Shown: piece after piece, positions 45,305 through 53,793 of the stretch
Position numbering within the stretch: the stretch's first letter is position 1
How the letters are laid out: every line of letters begins with the position of its first letter
Assembly (NCBI RefSeq): GCF_008704425.1
Contig: NZ_CP023696.1
Coordinates: 3,884,501 to 3,948,500 of the forward strand
Source: Streptomyces fradiae ATCC 10745 = DSM 40063
GTDB lineage: Bacteria > Actinomycetota > Actinomycetes > Streptomycetales > Streptomycetaceae
DNA: 64,000 bases
Direction: 5' to 3'
The notes under the pieces: generated by a model
Databases searched by the model: none
The model's input: only the letters and a program-made list of their open reading frames with translations
Told to the model about the DNA's origin: nothing
Translations under genes and position numbers: made by a program

Positions 45305-45916
45305 GTGCTGACGATCCACACGGCGGGGGAGCGGCCCGGCGCCCCCGCCCTCGCCGTCGAGGGCGCGCGGATCGCCGCCGTCGGCCCGTACGAGGAGCTG
45401 GCCGCCGCCCACCCGCGCGCCCGCGTGCGGCGCTGGCCCGGTGTCCTGACGCCCGGCCTGGTCAACGCGTACGGCCCCGAGCTGCTGGAGGAGGCGTACC
45501 ACCCGGACCCGCGCGAGGCGGACGAGCTGGGCACGCTGCCGATCACCGGGGTGGCGCTCGCCGCGCTCGGCCTGACCGAGGCCCGCCGGGGCGGCAGCGC
45601 CCGGCGCGGCGTGCAGCGGCTGCTGGCCCACGGTGTGGTCGCCGTCGCGGGGGAGCCGCGCACGGCGGCCGTACGGGACGCGGTGCGGCGCACCGGCCTC
45701 GGCGCCGTCCCGCGCGCCGGGCGGCCGGAGGGCACGCCGTCGCCGGACCCGTTCGCCTCGGGCGGGCCCGTGGTGTGGGCCGAGCCGCCTCGGGCGGGCG
45801 GACCGGCCCGGTTCGCCGTCTTCGACGTGCCGGACCTGGCGGAGCTGCCCGCGCGCGGCGCCGCCGCCTGCGTGGCCACCGTCCTGGACGGGCGGCTGGT
45901 GTACCGCGCGGCCTGA
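45305..45916 (+). CDS. Imidazolonepropionase-like (amidohydrolase N-terminal domain) protein
   Basis: A 203-residue protein resembling only the small beta-sandwich domain and first barrel strand of amidohydrolases: [17 protein letters not shown], then [21 protein letters not shown]. In active enzymes the last segment reads PGLVNxHxHxE. Here the metal-binding HxH is AYG, so the first metal site is lost. The C-terminal DGRLVYRA strand completes the sandwich, while most of the TIM barrel is absent. The GTG start lies 7 bp after mqnC, so it is co-transcribed with that gene and close to menG. Catalysis is unlikely by the family mechanism; a structural or regulatory role is possible. Confidence 0.75.
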   Translation: MLTIHTAGERPGAPALAVEGARIAAVGPYEELAAAHPRARVRRWPGVLTPGLVNAYGPELLEEAYHPDPREADELGTLPITGVALAALGLTEARRGGSARRGVQRLLAHGVVAVAGEPRTAAVRDAVRRTGLGAVPRAGRPEGTPSPDPFASGGPVVWAEPPRAGGPARFAVFDVPDLAELPARGAAACVATVLDGRLVYRAA

Positions 45917-46034
45917 GCCCGGCGCCGGTACGGATGCGCGGCGCCGGTACGGGGCGATGGGCGGGGCCGGTACGGGGGCGGCGCGCCGTACGGCCGCTCG
46001 GGGGCGGGGCCGGGCCGCCTGCTTGAATGGCTGC

Positions 46035-46736
46035 GTGACCCGAGCAACGCTGGACAAGCAGCCGCACGAAGTCGCCTCGATGTTCGACCACGTCGCGGCG
46101 AACTACGACCTCACCAACGACGTGCTGTCCCTCTTCCAGGACAGGCGCTGGCGCCGGGAGGTGGCGCGGGCCGTGGACGCCCGTCCCGGCGAGCGGGTCC
46201 TGGACCTCGCGGCGGGTACCGGCACGTCCTCGCTGCCGTTCGTGGAGGACGGCGCGTACGTCGTGCCCTGCGACTTCTCCCTCGGCATGCTGAGCGAGGG
46301 CAAGAAGCGCCACCCCTGGCTGCCGCTCACCGCGGGCGACGCCATGCGCCTGCCGTTCCGCGACGACGTCTTCGACGCGGTGACCATCTCCTTCGGGCTG
46401 CGCAACGTCCAGGACACGGACGAGGCGCTGCGCGAGCTGTACCGGGTGACCAGGCCCGGCGGACGCGTCGTGATCTGCGAGTTCTCGCACGCCACCTGGG
46501 CGCCGTTCCGCAAGGTGTACGAGGAGTACCTGATGCGGGCGCTGCCGCCGGTCGCCCGCGCGGTGTCGTCCAACCCGGACGCGTACGTGTACCTGGCCGA
46601 GTCCATCCGGAGCTGGCCCGGACAGCCGGAGCTGGCCGGCATGCTCCAGAAGGCCGGCTGGTCGAAGGTGGCCTGGCGGAACCTCTCGGGCGGCATCGTG
46701 GCCATGCACCGCGGCCGCAAGGCGCTGGAGGCGTAA
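46035..46736 (+). CDS. menG: Demethylmenaquinone methyltransferase
   Basis: Last step of menaquinone synthesis: SAM-dependent C-methylation of demethylmenaquinol. The 233-residue protein has UbiE/MenG signatures: [26 protein letters not shown] (YDxxNxxxSxxxhrxWR), SAM motif [47 protein letters not shown], and [16 protein letters not shown]. The GTG at 46035 has no Shine-Dalgarno. It completes the mqnA/mqnC part of the pathway in the window. Confidence 0.95.
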   Translation: MTRATLDKQPHEVASMFDHVAANYDLTNDVLSLFQDRRWRREVARAVDARPGERVLDLAAGTGTSSLPFVEDGAYVVPCDFSLGMLSEGKKRHPWLPLTAGDAMRLPFRDDVFDAVTISFGLRNVQDTDEALRELYRVTRPGGRVVICEFSHATWAPFRKVYEEYLMRALPPVARAVSSNPDAYVYLAESIRSWPGQPELAGMLQKAGWSKVAWRNLSGGIVAMHRGRKALEA

Positions 46737-46922
46737 CGGATCCCACGGCGGGCGCCCGCCGGGTGGACGGGGGCCGGTCCTCGGCCGTCTCCCGGCAGCC
46801 GCGGCTGCCGAATCGGCCGTCCGGTGCGGCTCGGCCGGATCGCCACCCCCGCTGCCCCGCTGTCCGGTGCCCGCCCGGCGGCTTCGGCGACGGCCGCGGG
46901 ACGTGCGCACGGCAGGGCGGGG

Positions 46923-47579
46923 TCAGACCCGGGCGATCAGGGCGTAGCGCTCGTCCGTCACCGGGCCGCCCCAGAGGGCGTCCTCGGCACTGAGCGGTTC
47001 GACACGCAGGTCGGTGACGAGCGGACGCACCGCGACGGTCAGGTCTCGGGCGGTGATGCCCCCGTGCCAGGGCAGGGTGCCGCCGCCGGCGCCATAGGGC
47101 GCGGCGCTCTCTCCGGCCTCCCGCCAGCGGCCCTCGACGAGGACGAGCAGTCCGCCGGGGCGGATCAGGGACACCCACGCTTCCAGAGCGGCCCGAGGGT
47201 CGGGCAGCGTCCACACCAGGTGGCGGGAGAGCAGGACGTCGAACGTCTCCCGACCTGTGGGCGGCGCGGCGGCGTCCCCGATCAGGAAACGGCCCGGAAG
47301 CCCGGCTTCCGCGAGTTTGGCGCGAGCCCGCTCGACCATCCGCGGCGCCAGGTCCACCCCGGTCACCCGGTGCCCCGCCCCGGCGACCAGCTCGGAGAGC
47401 GACCCGGTGCCGCAGCCGACATCGAGGACGTCCGCCGGGGCGGGGGGCAGCCAGGAGGTCAGCAGTCGCGCCCAGGCGGCGCGGGTGTCAGCGGCCTTGA
47501 GGCCGTGATCCGGCTCCTCGTCGAAGTCCTGGGCCGCGGCGTCCCAGTAGGCGGTGATGGCGGCGGCGGGGTCGGTCAT
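46923..47579 (-). CDS. Class I SAM-dependent methyltransferase
   Basis: A 218-residue methyltransferase: ADVLDVGCGTGSLSELVAGAGHRVTGVDLAPRM (motif I and the acidic loop, near 50-80), then RFLIGDAAAPP, FDVLLSRHLVWTLPDP and LIRPGGLLVLVEG. The pattern is of small-molecule methyltransferases; substrate unknown. It is convergent with menG and separated from it by about 185 bp of unremarkable sequence. Confidence 0.88.
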   Translation of the reverse strand: MTDPAAAITAYWDAAAQDFDEEPDHGLKAADTRAAWARLLTSWLPPAPADVLDVGCGTGSLSELVAGAGHRVTGVDLAPRMVERARAKLAEAGLPGRFLIGDAAAPPTGRETFDVLLSRHLVWTLPDPRAALEAWVSLIRPGGLLVLVEGRWREAGESAAPYGAGGGTLPWHGGITARDLTVAVRPLVTDLRVEPLSAEDALWGGPVTDERYALIARV

Positions 47580-47870
47580 CGGACGATCCTCTCAGCCGCC
47601 ACCGACAATGCCCGGGGCCTCTCGGCGACGCGGTCGCCTGTGTCCGAGGAACCCCGCCGTACCCCGCCGGTGCCGCCCGCAGGCGGTACCGGCCGATGCC
47701 GTCGGGCCTGGCGAGCGCCGCACCCAACACCCCGTGGTCGCGGCCGGAGGCCGCCAGGGGCGGCCCGATGCCGTCGGGGAAGAAGCCGTGCGTGGACGAG
47801 GCGGGCGGGACGGTACACGCGGTGGGCGTCGCACGGCCGGCGCCGCACGAGCGGGGTCACGGCCGCGGGG
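47580..47870. other. Intergenic region, no supported gene
   Basis: About 290 bp between two minus-strand genes. Several short ORFs overlap on both strands but none has a start with a ribosome binding site or a recognisable product. GATGCCGTCGGG occurs twice (about 47694 and 47767). It may hold remnants of a decayed gene. Confidence 0.4.
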
Positions 47871-48410
47871 TCACAGCTCCAGTCCGTAGCGGTGGGCCAG
47901 TTCGCCGTCGCGGCCGGGGATGGGCGCGGCCTCGAGGAGGGTCATGCCCAGGCGGCGGGTGACCGCGACGGACCGCTCGTTGCGCGCGTTCACCATGGCG
48001 ACGACCCGCCCCACACCGGCCGCCCGCACCCGCTCCAGGGTCTCGCGGGCCGCCGCCGTCGCGTAGCCCCTGCCCCAGGCCGGGCGGGCCAGCCGCCAGC
48101 CGATCTCGACCTCGCCGACCGGGCCCCACGGGTGCGGCCACGGCTGCGCGCCGGTGAAGCCCACGACCTCGCCCGCCCCGTCCAGCAGCGTCCACAGGCA
48201 GAAACCGCGCTCGGCGTCGTGGCGGCGCTGGCGGGCGGTGAACTCCTGGTACACGGACAGCTCGGCGGACCGGCCGCCGTGGTACTCCATCACCTCCGGG
48301 TCGTCGAAGACGCGGTGCCACGCGTACGCGTCCTCCTCCGTCGGCACGCGCAGGCGGAAGTCCGGCCCGCCGGCGGGCCGGGCGGCGGCGGCGTGGAGCA
48401 GCTCGGTCAT
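47871..48410 (-). CDS. GNAT family N-acetyltransferase (RimJ/RimL-like)
   Basis: A 179-residue acetyltransferase: DFRLRVPTEEDAYAWHRVFDDPEVMEY (N-terminal RimJ-type start), VGFTGAQPW, EIGWRLARPAWGRGYATAAARE (acetyl-CoA loop) and VNARNERSVAVTRRLGMTLLE. This arrangement is typical of the RimJ/RimL and small-molecule acetyltransferase_3 group. ATG 48410 is chosen; an extension to 48482 lacks support. Divergent from the reductase gene. Confidence 0.87.
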   Translation of the reverse strand: MTELLHAAAARPAGGPDFRLRVPTEEDAYAWHRVFDDPEVMEYHGGRSAELSVYQEFTARQRRHDAERGFCLWTLLDGAGEVVGFTGAQPWPHPWGPVGEVEIGWRLARPAWGRGYATAAARETLERVRAAGVGRVVAMVNARNERSVAVTRRLGMTLLEAAPIPGRDGELAHRYGLEL

Positions 48411-48505
48411 CGGGGGTGCCCTTCGGATCGGGGACGCGAGGTCCCCATAGACTGCCCATGTCCCGTGCTTTCGGCACGCCATTTCGAGCTCCGGGAGAAC
48501 TCGCC

Positions 48506-49792
48506 GTGACCGAGACCCTCTCCGAACACACCGCAGATGTGATCGTCGTCGGGGCGGGCCCGGCGGGCTCCACCACGGCGTACTACCTCGCGAAGGCGGG
48601 ACTCGACGTCCTGCTGCTGGAGAAGACCGCCTTCCCGCGCGAGAAGGTGTGCGGCGACGGGCTCACCCCGCGCGCCACCAAGCAGCTCGTCGCCATGGGC
48701 ATCGACATCTCCGAGGAAGCCGGCTGGTCCCGCAACAAGGGCCTGCGGATCATCGGCGGCGGCGCCCGCCTCCAGCTCGACTGGCCCGAGCTCGCCTCGT
48801 ATCCGGACTACGGCCTGGTCCGCAAGCGCGACGACTTCGACGAGCAGCTCGCCCGGCAGGCGCAGAAGGCCGGGGCGCGGCTGTACGAGCGGTGCAACGT
48901 CGGCGAGCCGGTCGTCGAGCCCCGCACCGGCCGGATCACCGGCGTCCACGCCAAGCTGGGCGAGGACAAGACGCCGGTCACCTTCCGCGCCCCGCTCGTG
49001 GTCGCCGCCGACGGCAACTCCAGCCGCCTGTCCCTGGCGATGGGGCTGCACCGGCGCGAGGACCGGCCGATGGGCGTCGCGGTCCGCACGTACTTCACGA
49101 CGCCCCGGCACGACGACGACTACCTGGAGTCCTGGCTGGAGTTGTGGGACCGGCGCGGCCCCGGCCCGGACCGGCTGCTGCCCGGCTACGGCTGGATCTT
49201 CGGCATGGGCGACGGCACGTCCAACGTCGGCCTGGGCATCCTCAACTCGTCCTCCGCCTTCCGCGAGCTGGACTGGCGGGAGGTCCTCAAGGCGTGGTGC
49301 GCGTCCATGCCGGAGGACTGGGGCTTCACGCCCGACAACATGACGACGCCGATCCGCGGGGCGGCCCTGCCGATGGCGTTCAACCGGCAGCCGCACTACA
49401 CGCGCGGCCTGCTGCTGGTCGGTGACGCGGGCGGCCTGGTCAACCCCTTCAACGGCGAGGGCATCGCGTACGCCATGGAGTCCGGGCAGCTCGCCGCGGA
49501 CGTCATCGTGCAGGCGCACGCCCGCGCGACGGACGCCCAGCGCGAGCGGGCCCTGCACACGTACCCGCAGGTCCTCAAGGACACCTACGGCGGCTACTAC
49601 ACGCTGGGCCGCGGCTTCGTGAAGCTCATCGGCAACCCGAAGGTCATGAAGATCGCGGCGCAGCGGGGCCTCACCCACCCGATGCTGATGCGCTTCACGC
49701 TGAAGCTGCTCGCCAACCTGACGGACCCGACCGGCGGCGACGCCATGGACCGGATCATCAACGGCCTGTCGAAGGTCGCCCCGAAGGCGTGA
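48506..49792 (+). CDS. Geranylgeranyl reductase-family flavoprotein (MenJ-like menaquinone reductase candidate)
   Basis: A 428-residue FAD enzyme. DVIVVGAGPAGSTTAYYLAKAGLDVLLLEK is the N-terminal Rossmann motif, followed by FPREKVCGDGLTPRA (the family PxxKxCGxG motif) and the second FAD motif GLLLVGDAGGLVNPFNGEGIAYAMESG. Family members saturate isoprenoid double bonds. In mycobacteria MenJ reduces one menaquinone isoprene unit, and Streptomyces make partly saturated MK-9. Placement between menG and nuo supports that role here, as inference. GTG 48506 follows GGGAGAA. The 3' end overlaps the convergent GlxA-type gene by 35 bp. Confidence 0.87.
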   Translation: MTETLSEHTADVIVVGAGPAGSTTAYYLAKAGLDVLLLEKTAFPREKVCGDGLTPRATKQLVAMGIDISEEAGWSRNKGLRIIGGGARLQLDWPELASYPDYGLVRKRDDFDEQLARQAQKAGARLYERCNVGEPVVEPRTGRITGVHAKLGEDKTPVTFRAPLVVAADGNSSRLSLAMGLHRREDRPMGVAVRTYFTTPRHDDDYLESWLELWDRRGPGPDRLLPGYGWIFGMGDGTSNVGLGILNSSSAFRELDWREVLKAWCASMPEDWGFTPDNMTTPIRGAALPMAFNRQPHYTRGLLLVGDAGGLVNPFNGEGIAYAMESGQLAADVIVQAHARATDAQRERALHTYPQVLKDTYGGYYTLGRGFVKLIGNPKVMKIAAQRGLTHPMLMRFTLKLLANLTDPTGGDAMDRIINGLSKVAPKA

Positions 49793-50942
49793 GGCCGGGC
49801 GGTCCCGCGGGCCTCCCCGGCCCGCCCCGCCCGCCCGGCGCACCCGGCCCGACCCGGTCACCCGGCCTCCCCGTCCCGCCCCGCCCGCCCGGGTCGGCCG
49901 GGGGCGGGAAGGACCTGCGGTAGGCCGTGGGGGAGACGCCCACGAGCCGGGTGAAGTGGCGGCGCAGGTTCGCCGCCGTGCCCAGGCCGCTGCGCTCGCC
50001 GACCTGCTCCACGGGCAGGTCGGTGGACTCCAGCAGGCTCTGCGCGCGGGCGACGCGCTGCTGGAGCAGCCACCGCATCGGCGTGGTCCCGGTGGCCTCC
50101 CGGAGGCGGCGGTGGAAGGTGCGCGGGCTCATCCGCGCGTGCCGGGCCAGGTCGTCGACGGTGAGCGGCTCCGCCAGGTGCTCGACCGCCCACTGGAGGA
50201 CCGGCCCGAGGCCGTCGCCGCCCGAGGGCGGCAGGGGCGCGTCGACGAACTGCGCCTGCCCGCCCGCCCGGTGGGCGTGCACGACGAGCCGCCGGGCGAG
50301 CTGGTTGGCGACGTGCGCTCCGAGGTCGCGGCGGACCAGGTGCAGGCACAGGTCGAGGGCGGCGGTCGCGCCCGCGCTGGTCAGCACCGAGCCGTCGTCC
50401 GTGTAGAGCACCGAGTCGTCGACGGTCACCGCCGGGTACCGGGCGGCCAGTTCGGCGGTGTGCTGCCAGTGGGCCGTGGCGCGGCGGCCGTCGAGCAGCC
50501 CGGCGGCGGCCAGCGCGAACGCGCCGGTGCACAGCGACACCACGCGGGCCCCCGAGGCCGCCGCCGCGCGCAGCGCCGCCACGAGCTCCGGGGACACCTC
50601 CCGGGCGCCGGTGACGCACGCCTCCGGCACGGACGGCACGATGACCGTGGTGGCGCCGGCGAGCGCGTCCAGGCCGTGCTCGGTACGGAGGGAGAAGCCC
50701 GGCGGCCCGTACGCCTCCCCCGGCCCGTGCCGCACGTCCCTCCGCCCGGGTGCGCCCGGCCGCCCGTGCGGGCGGTCGGTCCCGTGCGGGCGGTCGGTGC
50801 AGAGGCGGAGCCGGTACCAGGGGTCGGCGAGGTCGTCGTGCGGGATGCCGAACACCGCGAGCGCGATGGACAGTTCGTACATCTCCCAGGGGGACAGCCC
50901 GGCGTCCTGGAGGACGGCCACGGCGACGGTTCCGGCGCTCAT
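49758..50942 (-). CDS. GlxA-type AraC-family transcriptional regulator
   Basis: A 394-residue regulator with an N-terminal DJ-1/PfpI-like amidase fold (residues ~5-200, with VVSLCTGAFALAAAGLLDGRRATAHW). A C-terminal AraC double HTH follows (about 245-345: LTVDDLARHARMSPRTFHRRLREATGTTPMRWL, and QVGERSGLGTAANLRRHFTRLVGVSPTAYRR). A Gly/Pro-rich tail of about 50 residues runs past the HTH and overlaps the convergent reductase gene. It diverges from the imine-reductase-like gene and probably regulates it. Confidence 0.9.
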   Translation of the reverse strand: MSAGTVAVAVLQDAGLSPWEMYELSIALAVFGIPHDDLADPWYRLRLCTDRPHGTDRPHGRPGAPGRRDVRHGPGEAYGPPGFSLRTEHGLDALAGATTVIVPSVPEACVTGAREVSPELVAALRAAAASGARVVSLCTGAFALAAAGLLDGRRATAHWQHTAELAARYPAVTVDDSVLYTDDGSVLTSAGATAALDLCLHLVRRDLGAHVANQLARRLVVHAHRAGGQAQFVDAPLPPSGGDGLGPVLQWAVEHLAEPLTVDDLARHARMSPRTFHRRLREATGTTPMRWLLQQRVARAQSLLESTDLPVEQVGERSGLGTAANLRRHFTRLVGVSPTAYRRSFPPPADPGGRGGTGRPGDRVGPGAPGGRGGPGRPAGPPGLTPSGRPSTGR

Positions 50943-51064
50943 GTCCCGGAGCGTACGGCAGGAATCTTGCGCACAGGGGCAGTCCCGCCACTGTCGGCGC
51001 CCCACGCCCGCTGCGAGGGTGGAGACCGCACAGGCAATCCGTACGCAGAGGGAGAAACAAGGCG

Positions 51065-51934
51065 ATGAGCCGTGAAAAGGTCACCGTGCTCGGACTGGGG
51101 CAGATGGGATCGGCCCTGGCCGAGGCGTTCCTGGCGGCCGGTCACCCCACGACGGTCTGGAACCGCACGCCCGCCAAGGCGGAAGCGGCGGCGGCGCGGG
51201 GTGCGCGGCGGGCCGGGACGGTCGCGGAGGCCGTGGAGGCGAGCGGGCTGGTCGTGGTGTGCGTGCTGGACTACGCCGCCGTGCGGGAGCTGCTCGACCC
51301 GGTGGCCGGGCTGCTGGCGGGCCGGACGCTGGTCAACGTGACGTCCGGGTCGCCCGAGCAGGCGCGGGAGACGGCCGCGTGGGCGGCCGGAGCGGGGGCG
51401 CGGTACCTGGACGGCGGGATCATGACGACGCCGCCCGGCGTGGGCAGCCCGGCCAGCATGTTCCTCTACAGCGGTACGCCCGAGGCGTTCGCCGCGCACC
51501 GGGACACGCTCGCGGTGCTGGGCGACCCGATCGACCTGGGGGAGGACGCGGGGCTCGCCTCGCTGTACGACACGGGGCTGCTGGGGCTGATGTGGTCGGT
51601 GTTCGGCGGCTGGCTGCACGCGACGGCGCTGGCCGGCGCGGACGGGGTGGCCGCGCGGGCGTTCACACCGGTCGCGGTGCGCTGGCTGTCGACGGTCGGG
51701 CTGTTCATGGAGCGGTACGCGGGGCAGATCGACGAGGGCCGCTACCCGGGCGACGACGCCACCATCGACGTGCAGCTCGCGGCCGTCGAGCACCTGCTGC
51801 ACGCGGGCCGCGCGCGGGGCGTGGACGGGAGGCTGCCGGAGCTGCACCGGGAGCTGATGGCGAAGGCGGTCGCCGACGGGCACGGCGGGGACAGCTACGG
51901 GCGGCTCATCGAGGCCTTCCGCCCGGCGGACTGA
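51065..51934 (+). CDS. Imine reductase-like NADP-dependent oxidoreductase
   Basis: A 289-residue beta-hydroxyacid-dehydrogenase-fold enzyme. VTVLGLGQMGSALAEAFLAAGHPTTVWNRT is the N-terminal cofactor motif. Its GLGxMGxALA...GHxTTVWNRT form, with Arg for NADPH phosphate, is typical of imine reductases rather than 6-phosphogluconate-type enzymes. The inter-domain helix and C-terminal helical dimer domain follow (FGGWLHATALAGADGVAARAF, ending SYGRLIEAFRP). It is paired divergently with the GlxA-type regulator. Physiological substrate unknown. Confidence 0.85.
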   Translation: MSREKVTVLGLGQMGSALAEAFLAAGHPTTVWNRTPAKAEAAAARGARRAGTVAEAVEASGLVVVCVLDYAAVRELLDPVAGLLAGRTLVNVTSGSPEQARETAAWAAGAGARYLDGGIMTTPPGVGSPASMFLYSGTPEAFAAHRDTLAVLGDPIDLGEDAGLASLYDTGLLGLMWSVFGGWLHATALAGADGVAARAFTPVAVRWLSTVGLFMERYAGQIDEGRYPGDDATIDVQLAAVEHLLHAGRARGVDGRLPELHRELMAKAVADGHGGDSYGRLIEAFRPAD

Positions 51935-52250
51935 CGGCCGGGCGGGCGCACGGGGCCGCCGTGGAGCGGGCGCCACCCGGACCGGCCGGCCCCCGCGCCC
52001 GCGCCCCGTCGACGCCCTCCGGTACGGCTCCCCGACGCGCCCCACCGACGCGCCCCCACCGAGGCCGTGCGGTACGCGCCCCGAAGGCGCCCCCACCGAC
52101 GCCGCTCGGCACGCGCCCCACAGGAGCCGGTCGGCACGCGCCTCACGGGAGCCCGGTCGGCACACGCCCCCGCACGCACGGACGCGCCCCACCCGCGCCG
52201 GCCGGTGCGGCGGCGGCGCCACCGCGCTCACCGGCGCCCGACCGTCCCAC

Positions 52251-52286
52251 GCGACGCACGCGACGCACGCGACGCACGCGACGCAC
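52251..52286. repeat. Four tandem copies of GCGACGCAC
   Basis: The 9-bp unit occurs at 52251, 52260, 52269 and 52278 without interruption. Short tandem arrays of this kind are prone to copy-number change. Confidence 0.9.
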
Positions 52287-52338
52287 GGCGAAGGCCGTCG
52301 CTCCCGCCCCGAGCGGGGGAGCGACGGCCTTCGCCGTG
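52284..52338. terminator. Very strong terminator hairpin
   Basis: A perfect 22-bp stem (52284-52305 with 52317-52338) and an 11-nt loop. It begins 17 bp beyond the stop of the minus-strand NlpC/P60 gene, and it can also end plus-strand transcription from the oxidoreductase. Confidence 0.9.
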
Positions 52339-52355
52339 TGGAGTGCCGGGGGGCG

Positions 52356-53198
52356 TCAGAGGATGCGGACCGCGCCGGACGGACGGTCCCAGTCCAGGGA
52401 GCGCTCGACCACACCGGTGCTGGGGTTCTGCGCGCCGACGTACTTGCCGCCGCCGACGTACACGGCGACGTGGTACGAGCCGCTGCGGCTGCCCCAGTAG
52501 AGGATGTCGCCCGGCTGGAGGTTGTCCAGCGAGACGGAGGTGCCCATGCTCGACTGCGCGCCGGAGACGCGCGGCAGGTCGATGCCGGCCTGGCGGTAGG
52601 CGGCCTGGACGAGCCCGGAGCAGTCCCAGGCGTTGGGGCCCGTGGCGCCCATGACGTACGCGTCGCCGACCTGGGCGCGCGCGAACGCCACGATGGCGGC
52701 GGCCGAACCGGTCGCCGGGGCGCTGTAGGAGCCGCCGCCGGAGGAGGACGAGGACGTGGTGGACAGGGAGGAGCGCTCGGAGGTGCGGGAGGAGCGGTCC
52801 TGCGCCTCGGCGCGGGCCTCCTCGGCCTTGCGGGCCTCCTCGGCCTCCTTGGCCTTGCGCTCGGCCTCGGCCTTGCGCTCGGCCTCGTCCTTGGCCTTCT
52901 TGGCGTCCTTCGCCGCCTGGGCCGCAGCCGCGTCCTCCTGCGCCCGCAGGTCCTGGAGGAGGGCGTCCTGCTGGGTCGCCTCCGCGGACGCGGCGACGGC
53001 GGTGGACAGGGCGCCGGACAGGTCCACGTTGGTGAGCGTGGGCATCTCGACGGTCTCGGTCACCGGCTCGGCCTGAGCCGGTGACGCGGCCACCGCGATG
53101 GTGCTGAGGACGCCACCGGCAACTCCGGCGCGCAGCGCGAGCTTCGAGGAGCTGCGGCGGGGCTTCCGGTGGCTGGGTATGTGAGCGGTGTGGGACAT
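52356..53198 (-). CDS. Secreted NlpC/P60 peptidoglycan hydrolase
   Basis: A 280-residue endopeptidase that should cut peptidoglycan stem peptides. A signal peptide ends near residue 42 (VAASPAQA). A Lys/Glu/Ala-rich coiled coil (about 85-145, AERKAEAERKAKEAEEARKAEE) and a Ser-rich linker precede the C-terminal NlpC/P60 domain (about 170-280). NAWDCSGLVQAAY carries the catalytic Cys and SGSYHVAVYVGGGKYVGA the catalytic His. The ATG at 53198 lacks a Shine-Dalgarno. A GGAAC-N18-GTTG element places a possible transcript start at the ATG. Confidence 0.92.
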   Translation of the reverse strand: MSHTAHIPSHRKPRRSSSKLALRAGVAGGVLSTIAVAASPAQAEPVTETVEMPTLTNVDLSGALSTAVAASAEATQQDALLQDLRAQEDAAAAQAAKDAKKAKDEAERKAEAERKAKEAEEARKAEEARAEAQDRSSRTSERSSLSTTSSSSSGGGSYSAPATGSAAAIVAFARAQVGDAYVMGATGPNAWDCSGLVQAAYRQAGIDLPRVSGAQSSMGTSVSLDNLQPGDILYWGSRSGSYHVAVYVGGGKYVGAQNPSTGVVERSLDWDRPSGAVRIL

Positions 53199-53203
53199 GA
53201 GAA

Positions 53204-53230
53204 CAACCGCTATCAGGGCCCGGCGGTTCC
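53204..53230 (-). promoter_or_regulatory. Possible ECF-sigma promoter of the NlpC/P60 gene
   Basis: On the minus strand GGAAC (53230-53226) and GTTG (53207-53204) are separated by exactly 18 bp, close to the GGAAT-N18-GTT pattern of SigR-like ECF factors. The predicted start would fall at the ATG (53198), making the mRNA leaderless. A second GGAACC lies further upstream, so chance cannot be excluded. Confidence 0.35.
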
Positions 53231-53772
53231 CTTCAAGAAACGTGGGGTGCGCCACAGTTGCGGCCCGAAGGACTGAATCCGGTTCCCTACGGCCCTTATT
53301 GACGCCGTAACGGACATTTCGGCTCCGGGTGATCATGCCCGTGATCATGGGTTATCCGCGAAACGCCCGAATTGCCGCCCGCCTACCACTGGTTGGCGAA
53401 GTTGGCCAACCCCGCTTCTTCGTGCGCCCGTGCGAGGTGGCGCACGTCACATTCGTGTCCGCGGTGCTTGCGCTCCGCGCTCGTGAACGGGTGCACGCGT
53501 CCACCTCCGTCCCGTCGCGCCCCTCGCGCGGGTGGGGTGAGCCCCTTTATCACCCGGACGCGTCCAACTCGAATTTGCGTGTACCGGCCATGGCTTGATA
53601 GGGCAAGGCCCCTCCCACCAGCGACGACGGGAGGAAATATCACCTATCGTGGCTACTCGATCACGTCTGGTGCGAAGATCGCCGCCGCGTCGGGTTCATG
53701 ATCCTTCGCCAGGTGGTGGAGATCACAAAGACGTTGGCGTACCCCGTGTCGCAGATCACAGATCGACGGGCA

Positions 53773-53778
53773 TAGGAT
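53773..53778 (+). promoter_or_regulatory. -10 element (TAGGAT) of the nuo operon
   Basis: Good TANNNT match about 150 bp before nuoA; the predicted start near 53785 lies about 10 bp before the Rex-like site. No convincing -35 at the right distance. Confidence 0.5.
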
Positions 53779-53793
53779 GCGTTGCAGTCGGGC

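Larger units (their letters stand above)
51935..52355. other. Repeat-rich intergenic region
   Basis: No gene is supported. From about 52020 to 52190 there are degenerate repeats of ACGCGCCCCAC-CGG(T)CGGC type units. Then comes a 9-bp tandem repeat (52251-52286), then a very long terminator stem (52284-52338). Confidence 0.6.

Noticed and set aside
47580..47870. Several short ORFs between the methyltransferase and GNAT genes
   Set aside because: They overlap one another on both strands, lack ribosome binding sites and have no recognisable product.
53230..53480. A c-di-AMP (ydaO-type) riboswitch before the NlpC/P60 gene
   Set aside because: Such riboswitches precede some Streptomyces cell wall hydrolases, but apart from one GTAGGGAACC segment I cannot find the conserved blocks, and the leader seems too short.
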